From Pleurotus djamor (lineage: Eukaryota > Basidiomycota > Agaricomycetes > Agaricales > Pleurotaceae), in the NCBI GenBank assembly GCA_029747585.1, contig JAPEVF010000292.1, positions 1 through 54,363 on the forward strand: a DNA stretch of 54,363 bases, written 5' to 3'. The notes below the pieces were generated by a model that had not been told where the DNA came from, made no database searches, and was given only the letters and a program-made list of their open reading frames with translations. The translations under genes and the position numbers were made by a program. Below, in pieces: positions 33,148-43,977 of the stretch; position 1 is the stretch's first letter, and the number at the start of each line of letters is the position of its first letter.

Positions 33148-34352
33148 TTCAGTCATCCCTTATCCGCAGCACGAACATTGAATAGAAGACAAGTCCCAGA
33201 CAGAACTTGACTAGAGTATATCCCGATTCCCGAAAGCTCGGGATATAGCCTGGGATGCCGAAGAGACGTGTCGTCGACCTCAGCGTAAGGCGGGAGGTTG
33301 CTCCTGACATATCCAAATGATTACTCCAGAGACTGGGCATGGACGATTCCGTCATTTGGATTTGAGGAACACTTACAGGATTACTTGGAGGTCCTCCAAC
33401 CGAAGAGAGCCCTGGAAGGTGTCTGATTTGTAATTTTCTGCATTCATGGTACCATCACCGCATTGAGTGTGCTTGAAGCAGAAGCAAAAGTTTGAGAAGT
33501 GAATTTGTCGCTTTGAGCGTTCCAATGAGGAGTGGAAGAAGGAAGGAAATTAGACATGGTTCATTTTTTGTAGAGCAAATTCTTTTTTCGGTTCCAATGA
33601 TCGTGAGAACTGGCGTTCCCACAGTCAGAATGTGGACGACGCAAGGCAAGGCCTGGTCTTTGTTCTCAACCAGTCACATCCAAGTCACATCAGAATGTCA
33701 GGTATTCGACCACAATCTGACTCAAAGACTGGAACTCGAAGCCCATGAGCCTCTCGGCCTTTCATCGATACTACTTTAATAATACCAACAGGTATCTTCT
33801 CCCCCACAAATTGATGCTAAGGATAACCATAATGCCCCGGGAATCATGCAGAAAGGCTTCAATCGACGGTTCTATCACTTTGGAACCTCAGGAAGTGTCG
33901 TTCGATTTCCACGAGCCCTTTTGTTCGATGCTTCGCGTGTGGTTTGACTGACAATGTCCAGCTCTCACTACCGGCGGCGTAGAGCGCAATACACGGCCGC
34001 ACTTACCGATTACTGCCTCGATGAGCAGAGTAAACGGTTGGTACTCGGCTGGAAATGAGAGGTGCTTCCCTGGAGTCTATCTTCGCAGTAAGGATAGTTT
34101 ATCGCTTCTGAAAACACACTCATCCTTCCATAATTTGACTCAGAACGCATACATACATACTTCACTACAGGGGTCCATTCGGAAATAACCAGTGAACATC
34201 CCCGAGACGAAGCAGGGAGTACAAGACCCGCCACTTCTTTAGCTCGCGTAGACCGAGTGATTCCTCCGTTGATCCACCACGGGACACCGACTCATCCCAT
34301 GCAGAAAAACGAAGTTGTATCACCGACGTTAAACTGTACTCTAGAAGCTGCA
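33148..34352. other. Intergenic region between two divergent genes
   Basis: This is upstream sequence for both the NmrA-like gene (minus) and the secreted two-module gene (plus). No domain-bearing frame was found. The sequence is otherwise unremarkable. Confidence 0.35.
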
Positions 34353-34360
34353 TATAAAAA
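34353..34360 (+). promoter_or_regulatory. TATA box of the two-module secreted protein gene
   Basis: TATAAAAA lies 92 bp before the ATG at 34445, the spacing seen for the other TATA-bearing secreted-protein gene in this window. Confidence 0.6.
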
Positions 34361-34444
34361 CGAGTGCCGCGAGCATTAGCCATCAGATCTTCAGACCTCG
34401 ACAAGCATGATCATGAAACTCGCTGGTGCGCTCATGTCTATTCG

Positions 34445-35772
34445 ATGTCGTTTGATCGCTCTAACACCCTGTCTATAACATTAGTCATCGTTTTCTTTGC
34501 TACTCTTGCACAAGCAGCGTCTGACAATTCCGGTCTGTCCTTTTCGCGTCTTTCACCAAAATCTGCAACACATTTACCCTGGCGTAGAATCCGTGAACGC
34601 GATCGAAATATCTACTGGTTATCCAGCGTGTAAACCTGTTGCAACACCAACCAGGTTTGAACCTCTCGCATTCAATTCGTCAAGGTTCATTTGGACCGGT
34701 GAAGTACCCAGACCTGGGGGAAACAACCCTCTAGCCGTTCGCGGTTTTCGTAAAACCGTAGATTCTCCTTCTGGGAAGTGCGCTACGTGCGCAGAGGTGC
34801 TCGTCGCTGCGTGAGTTTTTGCATTTCATCCGTTCTCTTCTTGAAGGTGTCGAGCATCTGCTGATACATATGCCCAGGGATGATAGGGTCCAAGTCTTTG
34901 TAAACGGCCAATTGATAGGAGGAAACCGAAGCTGGAGGATGGGGTCCATCTTATTCACTGTGCTGAAACCTTCCAGCAACGTTTTCGCATTCTTGGGAAA
35001 CAACACCAATGATCAAACTCCAGCTGGCGTTGTCGCTACCATCAAGCTTCACTACGCGGACGGGACGTCCGATACAATCGTGACCGATGATTCCTGGAAA
35101 ACTCTTCGTGGAGTTGCCCCTCCTGAATCTTTTGCTGAGACGAGCTTTGACGATAGCGCGTGGACGTCGGCTGTGGTCCAAGGAGCACCTTCTCACACCG
35201 CACTCCCTCCTGTCCTTTCCCTTAACCAATCGACCTGGATTTGGACGAGTGAACCTCAAGGATCACCTACGAATATTGGTTCGCGTGCCTTCAGGAAGAC
35301 GGTTAGTGATTGTACCAAGAGGGCTGTTTGCGCCACCGTGGTTATCGTTGCGTGAGTCTTCATTCGTTGTTTTATTTTTACACATAATGTTTTGAGTTCG
35401 CTCGCTGATGTTTCGACCGGTAGTGATGATGCCTACACACTTTGGGTCAACGGAAAGACCGTTGGAGGTGCACCTCGAGTATCCACCGCCGATGCTTGGT
35501 CTATTCCCAACCTCGAACCCACCTACAACGTCTTCGCCGTCAATGCTACCAACATCTTCCCCGGACACGGTGGGTTAATTGGAACGATTGTGATCTCTTA
35601 CAGTGACGGGACCACTGAGACGATTGTCACGGATGCATCATGGCTTGTCTCGAGGGATGCATCGGAAGGGTTCCAGGAGGTTATAGTTGATGAGAGTGGG
35701 TTCGCAGCGGCTACTGAAGTATTGAAATTCGGTGCTCCGGGATTACCGATTCCTGTGATACCAGCTGCTTAA
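34445..35772 (+). CDS. Secreted protein with two tandem jelly-roll-like modules
   Basis: 377 aa; exons 34445-34532, 34588-34810, 34878-35351 and 35424-35772. Residues 1-24 are a signal peptide (hydrophobic core ITLVIVFFATLAQA). Two homologous modules of about 150 residues follow. Each has an aromatic opening (FIWTGE / WIWTSE), RGFRKTV or RAFRKTV, a Cys pair, ADDxxxxxVNG (DDRVQVFVNGQLIGG / DDAYTLWVNGKTVGG), NVFAF or NVFAV, and YADGTSDTIVTDDSW / YSDGTTETIVTDASW. This pattern resembles the galactose-binding-like N-terminal domain of bacterial alpha-rhamnosidases and related carbohydrate-binding modules; no catalytic domain is present. A lectin-like or cell-wall role is an inference. The start with the signal peptide was preferred over upstream in-frame sequence. 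Confidence 0.82.
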
Positions 35773-35969
35773 TTTTCCGGTGGTCGGTAGTCGTATAATA
35801 AATTTACCAACTTCTGTATGTACAAGACCATCTCGATTTTTGGCTCAGCTGTGGTTTTCGAGAATGTGATCTGCGGGTTTCATCCCTGAGGTGTTTCTAG
35901 TACCCCTGATCAAAGGTGAGGGAGGCGCTGCCAGATCGTTGCGAAAGGAGCTCAGTCTCTAACCACGAC

Positions 35970-37586
35970 ATGGTAAGGATGTGGATTTGATGGACCGGCG
36001 AAGATCAAATATCTAACACACCTTTGTAGGTTATCAGGACGAACTTCGAAGCACAGAGTCTTATTGATGTAGAAATTGAAACGGAAATGAGACGACATGA
36101 GGAGACGATGAAGGCCCTGAAAGTTCGCCGTAACCAACATTGCGCCATCAACCAACTCCCAAATGAAGTACTCACGTCCATCTTCCTGGCGTTGGAACGA
36201 CAAGCTCATTTCTCGCCGGATCTTGTGGTGTTCGAGCGGTGGAACGCGTTGCTACTCGTATCCCAAGCGTGGCACGACCTCATCATCAACAACCCCTGTT
36301 TCTGGTCTTCTATCCACCTGAATTCTGCTCAACCATCGCGCTTTCTCCGTCTCTCCAAGGATTCACTGCTCCACCTCTCTTTTGACCTTCACAACTCAGT
36401 GAGCGAGAGACTTTGGAAATTAGTTCTTGACACCATATCTCAAAGCAGCCGACTCCAAGCCCTTTGGATGGATTTCTCCGTACCTGCCTCCTTTTCTCGC
36501 GTTATGGACATGATACCCCCTGCGAGCTCTGCCCCGCATCTGCAACAATTAACTATCAGGGTCTCCGATCGGGGTATGGGAGAGTTCGATGGAAACATCT
36601 GGACAGACTTGCCTTCTCTCCGCGAACTCAATATTTACGGAGGACCGCTACTGTCGACCAACATCCATTCTATGCCACAGCTTACACATCTTATGATATC
36701 CACTGATCTTCCCGGTCACCAAGCCACCGCTTCATGGCTCCTCGGAGCCTTCAGGTCGTCGCCCAATCTAGAAGACGTTCATGTTCGGGATTTGCATGGA
36801 CCCCTAATTGATCCCAGATCCCCCCGGGTGTCCCTCGCTTCCTTGCACACTCTTTCCATTACCTCACGCGACTCCTCGACCCTTAGCATTTTCAACCATC
36901 TCGATGTGCCTTCATTAACCATACTCAGCGTCAGATACACGAAGGCCAGAGCCAACGTCTTCACATTGGTAGATCTGTCTGGCCTTAGATCCACAATGTC
37001 CGGAGTCTTAACACCTCCGAAGACCATACACACAGTCGACCTCAGTATGCTGGCGAATGAATTCATATTCCGTGTATATGTCCGACCCAACCATCCCGAT
37101 GATAAATTACTAGATCGATCCATCCAATGCTCACTTCCCATTGTACCACCAGCGGACATGCCCAACTTACTCCAAGTATGCGACTTACCTCAGCTCCACA
37201 AAGCCTCGACTCTCATCATTCAACAATTAGATGCCCGCCGCATAGGACCAGGGCCACTCTCATTTATACCATGGTGCACGGACGTCGAGACGATCGTATT
37301 CAATGATTGCAACCCACGCCTTCTTGAAGCCCTTCTCAAACCTGACGTTGACCATCACCCGCCCAATCCAAAGCTTACGCGTCTTTGCTTCGAGTTCACC
37401 GATTTCCGCACTACGGAAGGAAAAGCGAACCCGATGTTCCATCTCTTAATTCGAATCATTCGGGAGAGGGCATACCATATGATGCCGATTCAGAAGGTGA
37501 TGATCTACAGATGTGATTTGAGGATTTCCTTTGTGGAAAAGCTTGACAGTCTCGTCGAGGTGGTATATGGTGAATGGAATGGGTGA
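35970..37586 (+). CDS. F-box domain protein, family A copy 4
   Basis: Predicted SCF substrate receptor, 519 aa. Exons are 35970-35972 (ATG only) and 36030-37586. It begins VIRTNFEAQSLIDVEIETEM, a charged helix, then the F-box CAINQLPNEVLTSIFLALE to FWSSIHLNS. The leucine-rich body shares long stretches with copy A5, including PPASSAPHLQQL, PLIDPRSPRVSLASLHTLSI and the C-terminal RERAYHMMPIQKVMIYRC. It is more distant from copies A1-A3. Even the first intron is conserved with A5 (GTAAGG start, ATCTAAC branch-site-like word, CTTTGTAG end), pointing to recent duplication. Decayed locus E1 lies downstream. Confidence 0.82.
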
Positions 37587-40500
37587 CTTTGATCTCGAAG
37601 TCAACCAACAGTTTAGACTTTCTACATGGATGTCTTCGAAATTGTAGCCAACGGATTGAAAACTGACCCTTGTATTTGATGGGAGAATGAGCATATTATT
37701 GGGAGATGACTGGTTGAAAGCGGCGAAAAATTGGGTATGTACGGGGTGGAGCTATGTAAGATGAAACTGAAAGAAGTCTGAAGGCCCATGGATATGTGAA
37801 TAAAGATATGTTGGTACGAAAAGAAAGGGGTATGTCGTAGTATTACGATGTCCATGGGTACTTGGGAGTAGGTAGCAAGATGGGAATGACAGAACGATAG
37901 CAACAGGGAATGTAGAGTATGGGAGGAGCGCAGGTGATGAGGATGGTGTACAAAAGGAAGATGGGGAATGAAAGACAACAGATACAGATAGCGAAAGGAG
38001 CGAGTGTCATGAGTAGACCAGGGGCAAAAGCAGATGCCAAAAGGCCATCGTAGCGACAAGCTACCCCATGGCCGCGAAATATACACCGAAGCCAACAGCA
38101 CAGCCTGCGAATGTCCAAGCGTCCCTTTCACTCCCTTCTTCAAAGCGTTCGCAGGCGTAGTCCCTACAACCGCCAGTTTCAACTTGACCCTCAGCTTCAC
38201 GGACGAACTCCTCTTCGTTGACTTTACACCCGAGTGGAAAGGTGATCAGTGAGTCGGGGAAGAAAGGGAGAAGATACACAGGCAAGGCAGCATTGGCTAG
38301 TCGTGATACTGACCCTATCGTCTTGTTGCCTGCTTCGTTTTCAACAGAGGATGTGGAGGGAGAAGATGGAGGGAGGAATGGCGTATAACAGATTAGGGAG
38401 ATTGAGGCAGCAGTTTCGGCATATTCGGCACTGTCGCTGATCGAAGAGGAGGAACGACACGAGAAGACGAATCCAGGGATGTCCATGTGGCACTTGGACT
38501 TGATCACCGACCAGCGAAGATGCTGAACCGGAACGCGCAAGATGTCCGGAGCCGAAACCAAAGCGGCAAGCCACTGCGTGCATCCAGCCTTGCCCTTCCC
38601 CATCACCTTGTTCGTCATACCCTTCGCTTCTGCCTTCCCCCACAACCACCGCTCACAACCGTGGCCTTCCACTTCGACCCTCTGCATCACAAACCATGAT
38701 CGGCGCACCAGAGGAGGAAAGGATGCAAGGGTGGGGCTGAGGAAGCAACGATAATCGTGTCCGCAATACTGACGGTATCGTTCGGCTACTCGTGAATGGC
38801 TACTACGCAAGTTGGAAGCGGGTGGGTGGAGAGCGGGATCTTGAGAGATGATCCGAGTGCAATGTGATGGGAAACTGAGACGGCGGTTGTGGCAAACTAG
38901 AGGCGTACGATGAAGGTAATGGAGAGGTTAGGTCAACCGTTCTATCCGTCTCCTGCTCATCCTCTCGTCGGCGGGGAAGTAAAGGTGATACAGCCGTTCC
39001 AGGCGATTGAGTAGAGGCTAGCCCAGCAGCAGCAGCACTTTGAGCGACAGTTTCGACCTCCCAAACGTCCGCGAAACATGGGAGGTGGGTTTGAGGGCGT
39101 TGATGCGTGGACTATGGGAGGTAGACGTGATATCGTGCGCGTTGCGGTCTTTGCGGATAGAATCGTGCGCTTCGGTGATGGGGTATCGTTGCAGCAAAAC
39201 GGGAAGTCAGAAAAAGGGTAACAAAATCATGAGGAAGCAAGGAAGGAAGCGTCCACGCAAAGAAGTATCTGTACAAAAAGAGTTCTTGTCCGTTTCATAA
39301 CAATAAAAAAAAGTCCGTGTCCGAGTGACCAAACAAAAACGAAAAGGGAGGTGGAAGTCATCCGTACAAGAAGGCACAAGAAAATGTACCTGATAAGAGT
39401 ACTAGAACGGTGTATCCAACGACAGGGATCGGTATCACCGCCGTTGTTGATCCAAACTCTGAGAAAGTCCCCGATCTCAAAGGTGTACTACCAGCGCTTG
39501 GGTAGGAATTCGGTCGACTCGGAGGGATAACACTTGTGTTTGGATTCATTGTTCAAGCGTCGCTGTTAAATTACCGGAATCGCTCGGATATGTGGGAGCT
39601 TCTGAAGTTGGTATCGCAGGCGGTAGGTCGATTTGACCAGGTACTTGACTTGGGCTCGTGGGTAGAGCAGGTGGTGGTCATGTTGATGGTGGTGCTTGCC
39701 CCAAAGCGGAAGCATTCGGAGTCAATGGTCGTAACGAGGAGAAAGATGCCATTCGTGGAATGGTCACTTGGTTCGACCTTTCTTCGCGGTATCTATAAGA
39801 TCACGGATATCAGAGAGCATGCTTAGAATGAGGGGGGAAAACGGAGCTGACCTTGTAACGCAGTCGCACCCGTAGATGACGACACCGCGCGACCTAAAGC
39901 TCAAGCTTGAACCTGATGCGTGACCTGGAGAAGGCGGCATCGCAGCCGGAGGAGGTAGCAACCCAACGATGGTTCCACACAGAAGGAAACCGACAAAGGT
40001 CCCATTCAACTCGCTGTCGCAACAGTTTGTATGATGTGTGGCACCAGGACGGATAAGTGGGTCTTAGTAGGCGCAGGTGACGAGGGCAGGGATGGAGAAG
40101 AAGTCAACGATGCTAGCCGAATTGACGTCGAACGAAATTGAAGGTCTTCATCGCGACTGGGGTCTTGAGCAGACTCCGGGAACGGTAATTTCATAGGTTT
40201 GGGGGTATGCCTCTAAGAATCCTCGCCTTCGGTGGAAATGTCGCGCGCTGAAGTTGGATATGCTACGGAGAAACCATGGGGTCAGAGAGGGATAAACAGA
40301 GGGGCGGAACTGCAGCAGCAGTGTTGCAGCCTGGTGTTGCTGATGGTGGTATGGGGAAGGGAGGATGGACGAGAGAGGACCATAAGAATTCGGTACAGCG
40401 AGTCCATGATCCAGAGCGTCGGTTTTGAACGTTGAACGTTGAACGTTGAGCGTTGACATGTTGACATCCCAACAAGACACTAGTACTTCGTCAACGTCTT

Positions 40501-41000
40501 CACCAACTTCCCTCGGGTCTTCTCATTCTTCTCTTCTCGGCTTGTATCCCTCTGTTGGAGTCAAGCAGCCGCCCTGTGTCGTGAGGAAAAGCGACGAATG
40601 GGTCTACTTCATTGATACGACAGTCGCAGGCGCGATGATGCGAAGCCTTAAAATGCATATACTGGGAAAGAGACATCGATGAGGAGCTAGACGTTCATAT
40701 GAGGAAACTAGACGCACCTTGTCTTGACTATGTACGATCGAAGTCTCGCGGCCTCTCCTGCTGGATCCGGCTCTTTCCCGACACCCCTTCTCGCTTGTGG
40801 TGTTCGCTGCCTCCCCTTCTATCAACGAACGACACAAGAAAACCTGGGCGCGACGACTTGCTGGTCTCCGATCCGAACCGACGCTGCTTCATGGACCTTG
40901 GAAGGATACGTGCTGCACGTGCGGAAGATCTTGGTTAATTGTACGCCATGAAAGCGAGACCTTTGACGCACCATGGGTTTATACATAAAAGCGACGGTTG
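37587..41000 (-). pseudogene. Degenerate E locus, copy 1
   Basis: This stretch is duplicated at about 44220-46750. Shared DNA words include GGTTTGAGGGCGTTGATGCG (39084; GAGGCTCTTGATGCG in copy 2), GTACAAAAAGAGT and AAAGTCCGTGTCCGAGT. On the minus strand several segments keep the same frame in both copies: FSEFGSTTAVIPIPV / FSAFGSTTAEVPMPV, VVIYGCDCVTR / VVYGCDFVTR, VGFLLCGTIVGLLPPPA / VGFLSCRTFVQSLPPPA, and a TATAAA word near the upstream end (40976-40983). Stops and shifts break the chain in both. A 249-codon minus frame (38061-38810) lies inside. It was probably an intron-bearing gene; the function is unknown. Confidence 0.45.
40427..40466 (+). repeat. 7-bp tandem repeat
   Basis: Four units of GAACGTT (the fourth GAGCGTT) followed by the related GACATGTTGACAT. 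It is not present at the matching position of copy E2, so it arose after the duplication. Confidence 0.7.
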
Positions 41001-42363
41001 CGAGATCCATAGGTAGCATGGTCACTAGGATCGTTCTCAGAAACTACCGTAAAAGAAAAGTGGGCAATACGCACCATACGAGGAGAGCTATCCCGGAGCC
41101 CTCCCTCAAAATCGCCGCGTAGACGACTCTATGAACATTATCGAGGGAGACACTGACACATCATGTCTTTTCGGTGTTCGATCCAGGCAGATTTTGAGTA
41201 GAACTCTGTGAACCTCGTTTAGTGATTCGCCAGAAAATAGTAATTCCCAGAAAAATACACCATACCTTGCCGATAATATCTGATTGCATGTCTCTTGGGA
41301 GTGGAAGGATTCAATACCTGAGAACGTACGTGTGTGCAGCTGCGATGGAGGAAGCTGGAGTTTGATGGAAGCGATGGAGTAGTTGAAAAGTTGAAAAGTA
41401 ACCAGTTTGGGCGCTCCGATGGCGCTTAATTCTCGGCTCTCTCCGACGCAGGGGTTTCTCAAGCGTCATCGTCTTTCATTCCCATCCCTCATAGTGGCCA
41501 CGGCATGAAGAATCGTGGTTGAACTGTGTTTTACACCATACGAAGCCCATGTCGGCCATCCTAAGCCTCAGACTTGCGCTTCAACGGCTTCCTTCCGTAT
41601 ATTGGGAAAGCCTCCCTCAAGAGTCAATCGCCTCCTCAGGTAATTAATGAGCGTCCCACCGCTTGAACTATCCGCGAACGCGGTCACTGGAAGATGGAAG
41701 CGAATGGAGCCGCCGTTGATGTGGCAGCAGTAGCCGTTGCGCTCGATGCGATACGGCTGGGTTAATAAGCGTGAATATGTGTGTCTATCCTTTGTGTAAA
41801 CATCGTCGCGAACGTTGACCACACTCCAGTATAAGCAAGTATACCTGGATGTTCAACCACCTGAAGACACAGCCTCCAGTAAATGAGCCTTATGTGTCTG
41901 TGGACCGTAGGGTGCTGGATGGTGACGAACGGATCAGCGCAGGTCAGGATTAGTACGACTTCGTGGGGCGTACTCTAGGGTAGACATGGAGGTTTCTGAG
42001 CTGTCGATACGAATATGCTGGAGAGGTAAACAGACATGGCAGACCAGTCGCTGTCAGGAAGAAAACGATGAGCGGAGATATCGATAAAGAGGAATGTGAA
42101 TGAGTTGCCTTCCAATTCACCTACAGTTCAATTGGGCCATTCGACTCGGAAACGCTACTTGACCGGTTGCCTGGCAACGTGAGTAGCTCGCTGTCTTTCA
42201 CTCGAGCTGATATGGCTTCATGGGGGTCTGTGTGTTCCAAAAGATGTTGAACTTTCGTCGCATCGCCACGAAGACTCCTGAAACTCCTAAATTACTCCTT
42301 CTCGCTGCCAGAATTGGGCGCCGAGGGAGTCACCGAACACACGAGCAGTCACCTAGCCATAAT
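41001..42363. other. Gene-poor region upstream of F-box A5
   Basis: The minus-strand frames 41106-41462 and 41568-41822 carry no recognisable feature. The right end should hold the promoter of F-box A5. I see no TATA box. Confidence 0.35.
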
Positions 42364-43977
42364 ATGGTAAGGTTGCAGATCTGACGGAAGAGCGAAAATC
42401 TGGAATCTAACGCGTCTTTGTAGGATATCCGAGCAAACTTCGCCGCTCAGAGTCTTGTCGATGAAGAAATCCGTGCAGAGATTAGACGACACGAGGATAC
42501 GATGAAAACCTTGAAAATTCGACGTAACACCTATTGCGCGGTCAACCAACTTCCGAATGAAGTATTAACATCTATCTTTACGATGGTGCAGCTACTTTCC
42601 ATCTGCCCATACCCGCCAAAGCGTCTGATATGGCAGTGGTGGACCCCATTGCTCTACGTTTGTCAAGCCTGGCATGAGATCATCATGGTCAACCCTCATT
42701 TCTGGTCTTTCATCAGCCTGAACTCAAATCAAGCACCTCGCATGCTTCGTCTCTCCAAAGAGGTACCTCTCCAGGTATCCGTGTTGGTCCCTGGTAGCCC
42801 CGATGAACGGTTATGGTCATTGGTTAGTGACACGATGTCGCAAGCTAATCGTCTTCAAACCCTTTCAATGGATTGCCTCGGCCCGGTTGCCATGACTAGG
42901 GTCCTTTCCCTGATACCGCCTGCCAGCTCTGCACCACGGCTGCAACGGCTCATTATTGAGGTATCACTCGGTCTTGGAGAGATTCATGGGAATATTTGGC
43001 TAGACTTGCCCTCTCTCCTTGAACTGAGTATTTTGCGAGGCCCCTTACCGACAAGCTCCCATTCAATGCCCCGGCTTACACATCTCAGAATATCATTTCA
43101 GGACCCTGGCCACGAAACCACTGCTTCATGGCTCCTGAACACCTTCAGGTCATCGCCGAATTTGCAAGATGTGTATATCCAGCAGTTGCGCGGACCCCTC
43201 ATTGATCCCAGATCCCCCCGGGTGGCTCTCGCTTACTTGCACACCCTTTCAATTACCTCAGAGAACCCCTTGACACTCAGCATCTTTGACCATCTAGACG
43301 CACCTGCGTTAGCCACGCTTTGTGCCTATTATGATAGGGCTGAAGCGAACATGTTCACAGGAAGAGAGCTATCTGGCTTGGAAACCATAATCTCACAAGT
43401 CACGAACCCACAAATAACCGTCGAGTCGTCCGAGATTTCCCTCAAGAGCAAAGCCTCATTGTCCATCGTTGGATATTTGCATGGAGCTGATCATTCGGAA
43501 CATCGTTTGGTGAAGATTTCACTTCCGCGCGACCTACCTGCAGACATCCTACGGAATATCTACGACTTACCGCCACTGCATAACACATCACATCTCTACC
43601 TCGAAAGCATCGATGCCGATTTCCTAGGACCGCCGCCGTCTTCGCTCATACCATCATATACAAACGTTGAAAGGATTGTATTTTTCGAGTGCAACTCCCA
43701 GCTTCTTCAAACACTACTCAAGCGCAATCCCGAGCAACATCCACCCCACGGTAAGCTTGTGTGTCTTTGCTTCTTATCCGCACATTTTTGCACCGCTGAA
43801 GGAGAAGAAAACACAAATTTCCATGTTTTGATGAGAATTCTGAGAGAGAGGGCGCAGTATATGATGCCGATCAAGAAGGTGATGATATATCGATGCTATT
43901 TCATGGATAGGTCGTTGGAGGAGCTCAGCCATCTAGTCGAGGTGGTGCATAGTAAATTTGAAGAGATACTTTGTTAG
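42364..43977 (+). CDS. F-box domain protein, family A copy 5
   Basis: Predicted SCF substrate receptor, 518 aa. Exons are 42364-42366 (ATG only) and 42424-43977. It begins DIRANFAAQSLVDEEIRAEI, then the F-box CAVNQLPNEVLTSIFTMVQ to FWSFISLNS. The body closely parallels copy A4: PPASSAPRLQRL, PLIDPRSPRVALAYLHTLSI, GHETTASWLLNTFRSSPNLQ and the end RERAQYMMPIKKVMIYRC. With the following E2 locus it forms the second unit of a tandem duplication whose first unit is A4 plus E1. Substitutions are spread along the protein without stops, so it seems functional. Confidence 0.82.

Noticed and set aside
38061..38810. 249-codon minus-strand frame with hydrophobic neighbours
   Set aside because: No domain was recognised, it overlaps long frames in other phases, and it lies in the degenerate E1 locus; kept only as part of that entry.
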